From Vanilla planifolia (taxonomy: Eukaryota; Streptophyta; Magnoliopsida; Asparagales; Orchidaceae), in assembly GCA_023846275.1 (NCBI GenBank), contig JAIUJO010000162.1, positions 292,297 through 356,296 of the forward strand: a DNA stretch of 64,000 bases, given 5' to 3'. Below the pieces are notes generated by a model. It saw only the letters and a program-made list of their open reading frames with translations, did not search any database and was not told the origin of the DNA. Below, piece after piece: positions 39,350-52,379 of this stretch. A program made the position numbers and the translations under genes. Every line of letters starts with the position of its first letter. The first letter of the stretch is position 1.

Positions 39350-40918
39350 TATAGCATATCCATTGTTTTGGTAAAGGACTTATATACATTCTTTTTTTAT
39401 TTCTTGTTTGTTCTGAGAGTGGACATAGATTTGAGTTTAATTTGAATCATCTAAAAAATGCTTGTGTACTCTAATATTTTTGTTAACCTTTCTATTTCAC
39501 AATTTTCTCAAAATTTTATTATTAAATAGAGATAAAAAAAATTTTTAAAAAAAATTTAAAATTTTAACAAAACTACTTTTAGACATTTATTTAATCTTAA
39601 ATGATTTTAAAATTTTTTTAACATATGTTTGGGAGAAACAAATAATCTGTTTCTCGATAATTCACTCACTCTCATTGAAATATTCTTGACATAATGCAAG
39701 GAGCTTATTTGCTTAAGATGAATGTACAAAACTCAAATGTCATATAAGAAGTAAATTAAAATGAAGGAAATTAATGAAACATAAGCAAACAAGTTGATAT
39801 TTGAAATGAAGAGTTAATAGTATAGAGGACATGTGACCAAGCTTAAATAATTAACAAAGAAAAAATCGATTTTGAGTAAAAGTTTCTATTTAATAAAATT
39901 TTAAATTAATCATTCATAATAATTAATTCCATTATTTTACTCATTATTGATTTTTTTTAAATACAAAGAGACGCTTTTGACACAAGTTTCTAAAGAACCT
40001 CAGGAATAAAAATCAAGCACAGCTAGGTGTTAGAATCATTCTGGCATTTTATGATGACAATTCCAACATGATTTTAAGGACATTCTCTTGTATGTATGCT
40101 GCTATCCCTTATTGGGTATATCTCTTGCACATTAGCCCAGTGGCCCTTATTTTATCATGAATTTTAGGAAAGTTTTTGTTCCTTGTTGATCATGATAGTG
40201 CTAATGGTTTTTTGAACATGTGAAGAAAAGGTCATGTTTGATGATGATGATGTCTCTAAAAAGGTTACTCCATTCAAACTCGCTTTAATAGGTTACTTTT
40301 TTAGTTGGATGACCCAACATGTAATTTCAAAGAGTATGAATTGAAAACAATTGGCATCTTTGATTTTATCATGAAGAGATAAGAATATGTTCCAAAGCTT
40401 TTCTCTAAAATTGCAAAACATTTGATGTTGGATGTACAATATTCAATAAATTGTAGACTTTGAAATGAGGGTACTCGAATGTTTCCAACTTTTTAGCTCA
40501 ATACTAACCTTTGTAAGATCTAGCGTAGATCTCTTGGAGCACCATCCAATTAAGTTGGTCAACAAGTAAGCCTTATTCTCAAACATATTATAGCTTAGAA
40601 AGTCATTAAAACTTTTGTTATGACAATAAACTTTACAGGGCTCAATGGAGCATTATTCTTTGTTTTGGTCATTCTTAATAAAAATCTTCGTTTAGATATT
40701 TAAATCTTTAGATAAATTGGGTGTACAAAAGGCTTATTGAAAAAAAAATAGGTAATGAAAAGTTCCCAAATATTATCAAAGAAACTATAGACAAGGATTC
40801 TCCATGGTCCAAAGCAAGCAAGAAAAAGTTCAAAACCCTTCCATGTAAGAAATGGAGAAGAAGAGAGACTTCCAATTATAATGTGAAACTTCATACATTG
40901 GTAGCGATTAATGTATAA
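39350..40918 (+). pseudogene. Possible LINE ORF1 remnant in arm A
   Basis: This 1.5 kb lies immediately upstream of the decayed ORF2 and is absent from arm B. An ORF1 is expected here in a plant L1 element. The readable end, a 65-residue plus-strand frame at 40,721-40,918, is strongly basic (KASKKKFKTLPCKKWRRRE), as ORF1 C-terminal linkers often are. No CCHC knuckle or DUF4283 signature could be read, so the assignment rests on position and charge. The minus-strand frame 40,700-40,894 is a shadow. Confidence 0.35.
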
Positions 40919-41099
40919 AACAATATCAGTACCCCACTAAATCACAAAACCTAAATGCATAATAAAAAACAACCTAGTTGTACTATTAAGCTTCAATTTA
41001 ATGATAATAAGATCAATTTTAATTAGCAATTATAAATTAAGAGAAAACAATATCAATTTAATTTGAAACTTAGGGAGGAATTATAATTTAAACAAAAAG

Positions 41100-44000
41100 A
41101 AGATATTCAATCTCCAAAAAGCTCAAATAAAGACCATTAGGAAAAAGGAAAGATTCTTAACCTTTCTAGGATAGTCATGAATGGCTTCATAGTGGTTAAT
41201 AATGACAAGTCAATAAGAAAAGACACTAAATAGAATGTTAAAAAAGTGATTTGCAAAAATAACCAAAAGAAGCTTTTAAGAATCTTAAAATGTAGACATC
41301 ATAGATTGTAGTTGATATTGTCTTACTTTTCAAAATATTAGTTGTAGATAGTTCTACAGTAGCTTGATGCCCTAATAACATGTTTAGATTACATAAAATT
41401 AAGTTAATGGCAATGATGGAATGCATTGAACCTACTATACAATTGGACATCCTTTGCAACAGACTAAATTTTCACTATTGTGAAGCAACATTTTTAACAA
41501 AGTATAGGTGATTTGGTTAGTACTTACAATATTAAAAATTAAAAATTAAGAATATTTTCTTCACATGGTGATGCGTAACTGATGTGCTGTTATTTTATGT
41601 ATGCTAATAACTTCTTTATTAATAGAGTAGATCTTTTAAGAGATTTAACATTGTTGATGGAGACCCAATTGTCTTCCATAAATAGTAAGGATAGTAAAAT
41701 AACTTTGTTAAGGTTCAGATATATAAAGGCCATTCCTGTGGATAGAGCCCTAATGAATCATGATTTTCTCAAAGCCTTCCTAAAATAGTTTCTAAACATA
41801 TAAAGAAGTTCTTGATATGTCAATCCTTATTATTGATCATTTCTATAGCAACAATTGAATCTTATCCTAAACAACATAGAGTCCAATGCAATTGGATTGA
41901 AAGAATATAATTCTCCCCAGTTGTTGCCCAGAATTGGAGTCTTCCAATTTCTAGGCAAGGAATGTACGCCCTTCCTTGTAAGCTGAGGAGAGCTAAAGCC
42001 ATCCTTAAAGAATGCAGTAAAACTTAATTTGGTAATATATTTTTGAAGATTGAAGAAGAAGAATACCATGTTATAGAGAAGGAAAATGACTTCAATGAGT
42101 TATCATGGTTAGAACTAACAATGTTTAAGATGAACGAACCATGGTTGCTAACGTGGAGGAGTGCATAGAGAAGACATTTAAGTGCACTATAGGATACATT
42201 TTTTTTAATTCTATAGAACTTTTTAGAATTCTAGAAGCCACAAAAAATTACAAAATAAATACCTCAAAATTTTCAATAAAAATAAAAAAATCTTCCTAGA
42301 AACCTATAAAATTAATTATTGTAATTAGTTTCTAAATGAGCACAAGCATTTTCAATACTCGTAATGGAGAAAAGTGATTTAAGATGCAATGCATAGTGTG
42401 AAATTGGTGGATCAGTGCATCTATTTGGGTTCCAATTTTAGCGAGTAGCATCAATAAAAATGCATTAACACTTTGGGTTTGCTTTGGTGTTAATGTGGAT
42501 CGAAGAGAGTTAGCACAAGTTGATGGGTGAATGCTAATGGTGATGATAACGATGGTTAGCAGTGGTGGATGACAACAAAAAAACCCAAAACTAAATTTTA
42601 ATCACTTTTTAAATCAACTTTCAAGCCAAGTTTCTATAGATATACTTGTGAGATGGTTGAAGGGAAGGTTTTTACTAAATATAAGATGAAAATCTCAAAA
42701 AAGTTTTCAATTATTCTTTAAACAACTTAAATTAAATTATTCATGTAGATAAATTGATGCACTAATAAAAATAAATAGAAATATGCAGTAAATATGGTTC
42801 TGCTCTAATTCATTTGTAAAATGATAATAATAACAGAGATTGATGAGAAGTATAGTAACCAATCCTCAAATGGGTCCAAGTCCAAATAGAACTAGTACAT
42901 CTAAAAGTGGAACCTCTATGTGATATACTTGTAGCGACTATATCAAATAGATCATAGTTAAAAGATAAGTACTATATAGATTAATAATGGTGATAAAAAC
43001 ACAAATGTCAACCACACAATGTTTAATAAAAAGTGAATGAAGTGTAATATAAAAAGAGTTAAAGATCCAAATTAAGTTGGGTCTTAGAGATGGATTTAAT
43101 TGCCAAATATGTTATGCATTGCTTCACGTCCCACTATTCCCTACTAATTAGTGGTACTTTGGTTAATGATGCCTAGACCCACTACAAAGAAATATGATGG
43201 TAATTCAACTAGTTAATGAGGAGAAAATACAAAAAAGATACTTTTTCAATGGACTCTTTATGTGCTTGCTGATTGTATGGGTTCAATGTTTTGTTTTACA
43301 AGCATTGTTCGTTCATATTTCAAGATGACATTTATGATGCTATCAATGATTTTCTTATAAGTAGCCCATCATCAAAAGAATGCAGTAGTGTAAAATTAAA
43401 TTTCCTTCTAAAAACTAACTGAAATATATCTTTCGAAGACTTTCTAACAATTTGTATCTATAGTTTCTCAAAATATAATAAGTTTTTGGTAGTTGCCTAT
43501 AGAGTTTCCTACCCACTATCATCTCATTGGAGCAATTAGATTTTGCTAAGGGGAAGTCATTAAAAATATCTTACCTGCATACTTTCATGGGAGCAACTTC
43601 ATGATTTAAATGAGAAGATCAAAGCTAATTTCTTTATTATCTTGTTAGACTTTAAGAATGTGTTCAATAATATATCATGAGGGAAACATGTATTAAACAA
43701 GTTTACCTTCAATTGTTAATTTATTATTCTGGTGATGAGTATTTATGATATAAGTTAGTTATTTGTCATTATTAACAAGAAATGAAATGGTTCCATCTAA
43801 CTCTCTCGTTGGCTAAAGAATGGTAACCCACTGTCCTCGTTTCTTCTCCACATTACAGGCAAAGTACTAAGAATAGGTTTAAACAATCAACATATACAAG
43901 GTGAAGTGAAGCACTAGGCCACTATAAGTGGTTGTCAACCAAAGTCCCATTTGTGTTTTGAAGATTGACTTTTACTCTTCTTAAGAGATGATAGAAATGT

Positions 44001-45690
44001 AATAAAAAATATCAAGTTATTCTTCTCTAATCTCCAGAGCACATCAAGTTTGTAGATTATTGTACAAAGGATCTTCTTTATTAGATGTACAAAAATGAAA
44101 CACAAGTAGGAGAATATTGGTAAGGAGCTCCTGCTTGAAAAAGACACTACTTTCCAATCCCTTAACAAAAAAGCACAGTATTTGAAGGAAGGAAATAAGT
44201 GGTCCACTTCGAACACTAGATTAAAAAAACATGCAAAAAAAATTACTCTCAATGGGATGTAATACTTGCTAGTCATATCCTCTAGTTAATAGCACTTTGT
44301 AAATAAAATTATATCTTTTCTTCTCGATATTTAGAAAGTCTGATAAATGGTTTCCATTGGGGTAATAGTGGTTTAGTAAGCAAGCACCATTTGGCTAGTT
44401 ACAACAAGATTAGCTTCCCCTCTAAAAAGTATGGATTACTGGTTAAGAAACTAAAGGATATTACGAAAGTATATAATATAAAGCTTTTTTAAAATGTTTA
44501 AACCTAAAACATTATCTACTTTACATACATCAGATATAAATTGCTTCATTGAAAATGTTGTGGCAAATACTCAATGACTTGGAGTCAAATATAAAGAATC
44601 GTCTCACTATTTTATATTTTGCAATACTTGGAACAAAATAGATTACGATGGCAAAAGTTATTGAACCCTCAATAACGATGGTAAATTCACTATTAATTCA
44701 GGAAGTGACAAGCTTAGAGTTAATTAATTGTCATATTCAAAAGTCACAAAAAATATGAAATAATTATCAACCTTCCAAGATATCTCTATTAATGTGGACG
44801 GTCCTAAATAACTAATTACCTTCTAAAAACAACTTCAGAAAGTTGAATTTCAATTTATAGACAAATGTGTTTTTGTGCTTATAAGGACTCTCAAATGAAT
44901 CTTATGCAACCCTTTTTAATGAGTCATGGCATTAAACAAACCCAACATCATGATTCATAGAATGCATCAACAAGGATGGAAGGGTAGTCACACAAACTAA
45001 ATAGCTATTGAGAATTTATTATTCTACCATCTCCAATATGCTGTAATATCTAAAAGATAAAAATTCAAAACAAAACAATGAGCAAATATTCCCTATTATT
45101 TTCCTGATAGATTTAAACATAATGCTTATGAATTGTAAAATGTTGTTTAATTATGTAGAGAAGTTCAATAGGTCCTCAAATTGTAAAATATTCTTTGTTT
45201 CCTTGATTTTTTGAAATCAATTCAATAATTGAAAAAGTGGTTCAATGGACTCTGGATTTCAAAAAATTAAATTCTAATGGACTGACTAGAAATAACCAAG
45301 GCCTTATAAGTTGTGTTTGTGTGATTGGAGACTAATTTGTAGATCTATTAAAGCACTATAAATTTAAGGCATTAAAATACAATTTTCTTTAAATTTATAT
45401 GATAATTTGGTGTTATAGAAACATCATTATTGACATGATTCAAAAAAGGATTAGAAACCTCAACTATACCATAATGTAACAAAATAGAATGAATCAATTT
45501 CTTTCCAAAGTAGTTGGATTATACCACATATTCAGGGAAGGAAATGTAGTAACAAATTAGTGGGCTTGAAGAGCTAGTATCTGTATTCATTTGAGGTTCT
45601 AAATTAATAACAAATTCCAAAAGTTTGTAAAGCTTAAACTAAGCTTGATGAGATGTGTTCATATATTATGCAGTGGTCAGAAGGAGAGGC
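41100..45690 (+). pseudogene. Decayed L1-type LINE ORF2 in arm A
   Basis: Reading across frames gives the whole domain order of a plant L1 ORF2. The endonuclease C-terminal part at about 41,580-42,110 shows VDRALMNHDFLKAFLK, the counterpart of the RLDRAL block. It is followed by a linker with ELSWLELTMFKMNEPW. In RT at 43,380-44,280, FLPTIISLEQLDFAKGKSL precedes a LLDFKNVFNNIS-like motif A, followed by LKNGNPLSSFLLHI. The thumb at about 44,330-44,480 reads FHWGNSGLVSKHH then ISFPSKKYGLLVKKLKDI, the FLWG and EGGLGIxxL counterparts. zf-RVT at about 44,760-44,940 reads ISLLMWTVLNN. RNase H ends with HIFREGNVV at about 45,520. It is riddled with stops of all kinds and is non-functional. The minus-strand frame 43,935-44,276 is an antisense shadow. 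Confidence 0.88.
42190..42620 (+). repeat. 0.4-kb dispersed repeat, copy 3
   Basis: Inserted between the endonuclease and RT parts of the arm A LINE. Landmarks are 'agaattctagaagcc', 'gcattaacactttggg' and 'cccaaaactaaattttaat'. The same insertion is present in arm B. A degraded copy in the opposite orientation may lie at about 46,740-46,960, at the place equivalent to copy 1 of arm B. Confidence 0.55.
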
Positions 45691-47835
45691 ATCAAACTAA
45701 TACCACCATAATGAAATGTACAAAATGCATTCATATGATCATATTATGGTTAACTTGAATTTTTTCTCATCGAAATTACTAGGCATTTGGGGCTAAAAAG
45801 AATGAACTAAAATATCAAAAAAAAACAACTAGATTTTATCATATATCTATCATTTTAGCTTAAGAAATGAGTTTTGATAAACTACTTTGGTCAACATAAG
45901 AAATGTCAAGTTAATCATATTCTTGGAAAAAGGAATAAACCTATTTGGTGTGGCTCGTTTCATATTAGGGAAAACAATGACCACATAATCTCTCAATTTT
46001 AACAAATGATAACTATTCTTCTAATATCTAAGATCATTATTTTTTGTATAGAAAAGAATACCAATCCAACCCATTCCAATAAATTCCCATCAAACTTGAA
46101 CATGATTATAGCAAAGATACAGAAGAAAGGCTCATAAAACTTTTAGCACGTTTGTTAAAGTATAATGACTACATAACCTATTATTATTACAATATTTTTT
46201 TAGTATTAATACAATAGAAAAGTTGTGCACTACTAAGCCACCTATAAAATTAGTTCCTTTTAGGAATAAGATATGCAAAGAATGAGAAAAAGGCCACATC
46301 TTTCAAAGCAATTTCTTTCTCATTTGATCTAATAACTAATGTAATTGTTCATCAATTTTAATTTCAAAACATTTTTCTAAATCCTCATCATCTAGTACTC
46401 CTTGATTCCTTGGCCAGCACGTCTTCCATATGAACCTTGTGTAAAGACTTGTTCAATGGCACAAGTTGAGTATGATGGATTTAATTAGATAATATATCAG
46501 ACAATCTATTTATTTGGAATCATTATAGACTTTCTTTGGATTCTTTGAACCTTTATCATGACTTTCAATTACACTAATGTTTTCATTTATTACTAAATAA
46601 ATACCATGACACTTATCTACTATTTGAATATGAATGGTTATAGAGTTCGACATAGTATTGAATTATATCTTACTTTGTAAGAGGTACAATCATAGTTAAG
46701 TAGACTACCTAGAATAAAACTTTCATATTGGCCCAAATCTCTTTAATAATGCATCAATTCTCAGTTTGAATTACTCAAATTGGAAAGCATTTCTTAGCAT
46801 GTGCATTATGATTCATTAATCAATCTATTATAACATTTCACATTAAGATTACCAACTTCTATACACATTTGTTAAGGCCGATCAACCAGATCTATCTTAG
46901 TTTTAATTTTAAAATTTGTGATGACTTTTGGATTTTTAAAAGTATACTTTAGAATTATAAAATATGTTCCACGTTTTTGCAAAAAAAAAAATAATAACCT
47001 TTCGTAGCTTAGCCTAAAAAATTATCATTATAGCTTTAAGAGATCTATGAATGGTGATACTCACAATAATGTAAGGAATGTAATTTGAATAAAATTACAA
47101 AGTGCTACCATTAAGATTGTTTATAAAAACATGTTGTGTGTATTCAATATAATAACATGATTTTTAAGGTAACCTAAGAAGGAGAGTGAAAGGCTTAAAA
47201 AAGGGAGATCCCAAAATATTTTCTAGTATTCTCATGAGCATCAAATCTCTAAGAAAGCTCCAAATCATTTAACTTCAACTTCTGAGAAATTATTCATCTA
47301 ATCATAGTTTCTAGTCTGTCTAGTGAACTTATGATTTTCTTGTTTAGCATTCTAAAACCACTTTTTCTTTTGGTTAACATCCCTTATGTTAACTCTTAAT
47401 GCAGGTCTTAAGCTTTTGGAAAGTATTTAATTGTTTAGCGATACTAAGATTTTCTATTTTAAAGCTATAGCACTTTTAGGTAGGCTTTTATATGGACATG
47501 TACCAAGAACATAGGAAATTTTCAATTATCGATGACCAAAAAATAAGTTTTAGCATATCATTTTATATTAACTTGGTATTAAGCAATGGTTTGTTGTAAG
47601 AGCTTTTCCAAATTTCTAATTTATCATTAAACTAGCATCTTTTAATTTTAAAAAAATTATTGTAATTGATAGAATTTATTACAAATTATATAAAATAACA
47701 TTACGAAATAAACAAAAAAAAATATTATTTTCAAGTCTAATAATACAACATTTATTTATTTTTATGTTCTCTTGTTATTACATTTCATGATTTGCTTATT
47801 TTACTTTATCTTTATGATCTTGAAGTAATATATGG
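45691..47835 (+). other. Conserved non-LINE flank of arm A
   Basis: Downstream of the RNase H end, 2.1 kb still matches arm B (14,755-17,440), with shared text such as 'gggctaaaaagaatgaac', 'acaaatgataactattctt', 'catcatctagtact' and 'ggagagtgaaaggct'. No coding motif was read. It is either a very long 3' noncoding part of the element or host flank copied together with it. Confidence 0.6.
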
Positions 47836-50599
47836 TTAACTTAAGGAAATATGAATCAATAACCCTCAATGATTATTTGAAGAGTTTTTTCACTAGTGAA
47901 TTACATGGAAAAAAGAATTATTATGACAATGTTCCCTTAGAACTTGACACAATTTTCAAATATTTGATATTAAAAAATAGGAAGCTCAAAAAAAATTTTG
48001 ACTTAAGTAATAAAAAAATGTTATATTGTTTGATTTTTATGAATTTTATTATTTGAAAGAAATATTTTAGTTTATACATCATATATGCATATGCATGCAT
48101 CATCACAAACACATGTTAACATTGATATTGAGAAATTTTATGCATGAAAATGCCTTATCATCAAGGACCAATTTGTATGCTTTACATATGGAACATCAAA
48201 GGTAGCACCAAATTATTGCTATAGAAAAAATTAAATTTTATTTCACTACTCTTTGAGGAAAATCATTCGCTCAATTCCATGTAAATATGCTATATTTCAT
48301 AGTTGGCACTGTTTTTGTCATGAACTTGAAATACTTCACACTCAACACACATTACTACGTATAATAAATACAATATTTTTTGGAGTCATAAATAGAAATC
48401 TTTAGGAAATCATGTAGGTCTCCCAACATTATAAGCTTTTATAGAAGCCAAAATTAACTTTGTTTGATTCAAAGCTACATACCAAATTTCACATTAAGAT
48501 TAGCATCTTTGACTATTTGGCATAGGAGCTATTCTATGTGAGTTTATAATATTATCTCATCATGGTCTTTGACATTATATGCTAACTATAAAATCTATTA
48601 TGCACATAAGTACTATTTGAATATTTAATCACCACTATGTGTTAGATGTTTAAAAATTTAGTAAAACTACATTCACAATAATTAGCATCAAGAATTGATT
48701 ATTTACGCAACTTCTAACTTCAAGTAATAAACATTTAAACTTAGGAAAATACTATAAGATTTTAGGATTATAATCAATAAGAATAAGCATTTGTCAATTT
48801 AACTCAATTATTCAAATAATTTTGTTTCACAAGCAATAAAGCCACACAAAATTGATTAGGATGAAACCATTATGAACCAAAATAAGGAATCTAGATGAAC
48901 AAGAATCTTGAATCCTTAAATATATGTGATGTGTATTGCTTTTGAATTGCTAATGATCTTGATTCACATGTATTTAACCGAATCTTAAATTTTAAATCTC
49001 AAACAATTGTTGTATATACATAAGTTATGGAATTCAAAACATGTGAGAATTTTTGTATCTTCTCATGACTAGTTGTCATGGAAGAAGGCTTGATCATTGC
49101 CCATTTTATAGTGGCAAATTATGTTAAATTATGATGCACACAATTATTACATTGTTAAGGAATTACTACTTAATATTGCATATCCCTGATAATCTTCATT
49201 TATGATTCTATTGAATACATGAGCAACAACATTAAATAATCCATGTTTATGAATGTATTGAACATCAGCTACTTTAAGGAAACAAAACATTTAACTAGCA
49301 TCATGAGTTTCACATGAATGTTATTTGAATCAACTTAACTCTAATTTAGGTTTCATTTGAGTTTTTCAATGAGGTAGCTTTGTACTCCTTAGCTTTGGTA
49401 CGAAAAAGTCCTATACAAGTTACTATATCTACTATAAACCTAACTATAGTAAGCATAAAAAAGATTTTATTGAAGTGGGTCTAGTGAAGGAATTATCTAG
49501 TTGAATCTATATAACAAAAAATTTGCAAACTCGAACAGGTTATGGCAATGGATTTAATACGATAACTTTGTTAGTAAATCAACTTCTATGGCCAAGGTCA
49601 TGACCATGTTCAATGTAAAAAAATTAAAATACCCCTAAAAATGCAAGCAAAAATAAGCACTGACAAATATGAATGAATATAATCTCAATAAGCCATTATT
49701 TATCAATTAGGTAGCATTCTAAATGAAAAGTCACTACATTCAGATAGTTTCATTTTAGATAAGGATGTTGTATGAAAAAATATTGACGCTCTATGAAATT
49801 GTTTTGCTATAAAGGAGCATAAATACTCATAAATAGTTTAGTTAATATAATTAGTAGTAGAATTAGCACATGCTTAGGGAAAACAAAATTTCAAAATAAA
49901 TTAACATGGAACAATAATTTTATGATTTTGGTAATGACTAGCTTAAATGATCTATAAATTCTAGTCTAATGTAATCTAAAGAAGAAGATTTCAACAAAAT
50001 TTAGAATAGGCACTTAGAGAGAAATATTATAAATGGTTAACAAGGCATCCTAGTTTAGTAGGATTCATTGAAGTGCCTTATTTTCATAACTTTTATATTG
50101 AATGACTTTTATTGGATAACATACTTGATTGAAATATAAGAGGTACAACAAATAAGAGCTAGGGAATGTAGTTTATGCTTCTAGTCAAAATAAAAATAGT
50201 TTTGATTGCTCTCATGGAACTTATGGTTGACAATAGCTTACTGCATTAGCTATCTAAGAGATTAGAATTTGAGCACTACAATGGGAATAAATCTATTGGG
50301 GTTTAGATATTATGAATTAAAATCATCCATTTTCAAACCTTAAATGAGGATGAACAGTTAGTTCACTTGCACATGGATAATCGATGGAGACAAAATGGTG
50401 CATATAATACTTATATGTATGATAAATAGAAGTGGCAAATGAGGAACACTTTGGTACATGGTGGCTTAACTTTTAGAGGAAATTAAAGCTCCATGAATAT
50501 AAATAGTATTTTTTTATGTAATATCTATCCTTGATTAATACAAGAGTCCATCCAATCTTAGGTGGGATGAAATGAATGAATTGATTGATTACATCAGTC
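47836..50599. other. Unassigned AT-rich region
   Basis: Between arm A and the copia remnant. The downstream half would be the place for RT and RNase H of the minus-strand copia at 50.6-52.35 kb, but no RT motif could be read. Short frames at 47,832-48,056 and 47,921-48,112 overlap on opposite strands and have no family signature. Confidence 0.35.
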
Positions 50600-52349
50600 A
50601 ATGGTGCATAGGAGAACTCTCATCATTAGAAATTTATTTGCATTGATAAGGAATGAATGGGAAAATAGTTCTAGACAATCCTGCATTGATTATTATACAA
50701 TCATGTTTAGATTGATCTATTCTCAGTAATAGTAATGAAATATTTTTGTAGAATTGGATCAACTTATTCACATTTACTTCAATCTGTAAGAGATCATGCA
50801 CCTCTTCAAAAATTCTTAAAATTTACAAATATAATGAGTTAGGCATCTAAAATTCATCCAAAATTTAGAAAATGTTAGTAAAATTCTATTATTATTAAAA
50901 TCATCAATAAATTTCTCACTTCTAAATTCACCTTCATTATTGCTTCTAATTACGATTAATTTGTGACCAAACTCCTCTTCTAATTAAGTTATCAAGATAT
51001 AAAATTTTCTATAGGTTTTACTCCTTTTTTGTAAGAAAATTCTCTATGTATACATAAAATAGTCATTTAACACAACTAGTCCATATTTCTTAAGTCCTAC
51101 ACTCATGCGTTGTAGATGTCTACATCATTTATTAGAGAAAGGGTAAACATAATCGTCTACAAAAGACAATTTATTTAAACCTTTTAGTAAGTTATATTTA
51201 ATTAATTTTCTTAAGGTAAGTGTGCTAGCATGGCAATGTCTTCTATGCCATAAATTAAAGTCATTAACGTATGACACAACCATTCTATTAGAGAACTGTT
51301 TACTTTCTTCAAATCATGTAAATAAGTCCTATTTCTTTTAGTTGTAATATCTTACTAATTTTATATGTAATTGAATCAAATAAAATACTAAAACTACTAT
51401 CACATAATTCACTCATATTTTGGAAATTATAATTTAAACATTAAACTAACAAACTTTAGTAATAAAAAATGTATAATTTGAAATAGCACTAGTTCATTGA
51501 TATATTTCTTTGAGTTCTCACTAAGTACTACTTTTCCTTCAACATAAACTTCTTATTGGGGTAATAAATTTATTGTTCTAGTCATGTATGTCTGACATCA
51601 ACTATGCCAGAATCACGAATTACTCATCCTTCAAAAGAAAACCTTCCTGGAATTATAAATTAATTGTTAGACTTATGAAGAAAAAATTTTTTGGTCAGAC
51701 ATATTTTTGAGTGGAAAAACTAAAGTTTTCCCTAACTACCGAAAACCTTTAAGAAATTTGGATTAAATGTGAGCTTTAATAATACGTACATGTGTCATAT
51801 AGTCAGTTTGCAAGCTATAATGACTTGTAAAATTGTTATTGAAACCTTGTAAAATATTGGCATTTCCTTTATCCCAATGTACATGAGATATTGTAGCACT
51901 TGAAACAGAAATATTTCAACTAGTACGATTTTCATATAATAATGAATAAGCAAATTTCAAGGATTTAAGATTATTAATTCTTTAAGTAATGATGCATGGA
52001 CTTAATTTTATATTCTAATCAAACATTAGTGTTTTGCATATATATTATAAATGGGTTAGCTTTATTTCAAATATGTTCACAAAGACTAAAATATTCATTA
52101 TGCTTTTCTTTCAGTTTGTTATATTCCTTACAAAAAGTTTCATATTATTACACACAAATTAATTTTTAAGATAATTCTTTATTATAATAACTTACCTCTA
52201 CTTTACTTAATGATGTTCCCATTTCTTCTTCATCCTCTGGGCCCACCGTCAAAGTTAGCTCTTGATCTTCCTCTTCACTTATATTAGTCTCTTGAAAGTC
52301 ACTTCAAGCATTATTCAATTCCTTTTTCTTCTTTGATTTATAACAAAAT
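50600..52349 (-). pseudogene. Copia gag C-terminus, protease, pre-integrase and integrase remnant
   Basis: The minus strand, read across frames, gives a plant Ty1/copia polyprotein in the expected order. At 52,349-52,200 there is a lysine-rich segment (KSKKKKELNN) and then an acidic stretch (SEEEDQELTLTVGPEDEEE), typical of the gag region after the zinc knuckle. At about 51,640-51,500 a protease relic contains a DSG motif and KVVLSENSKKYI. At about 51,270-51,200 the GAG-pre-integrase motif LWHRRHCHASTLTLRKLIK appears. At about 50,960-50,900 integrase shows HKLIVIRSNNEGEFRSEK, the counterpart of the SDNGGEF block. Downstream integrase and RT could not be followed. The element is interrupted on its 5' side exactly where the GC-rich LINE begins. 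Confidence 0.82.
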
Positions 52350-52379
52350 ACAGCACGCAAAGCCTACAAAGTTCCCTCC

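Larger units (their letters stand above)
36560..47835 (+). repeat. Arm A of a giant inverted duplication
   Basis: Plus-strand partner of 14,755-25,060. The match is continuous over promoter-less flanking DNA, a microsatellite, a decayed LINE and a further 2.1 kb downstream. Arm A is the more complete copy, retaining 39,350-40,850, which is missing from arm B. Edges are approximate: the left edge lies near the shared 'actcccttgg' at about 36,630, and the right edge where the shared text 'atctttatg' ends near 47,830. Confidence 0.85.

Noticed and set aside
42180..42260. Hairpin-like 'agaattctaaag' text as a regulatory site
   Set aside because: It is the end of the 0.4-kb repeat family and recurs in its other copies; nothing links it to gene regulation.
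43935..44276. 113-residue minus-strand frame as a gene
   Set aside because: It is the antisense of the arm A LINE RT, whose motifs are readable on the plus strand and are matched in arm B.
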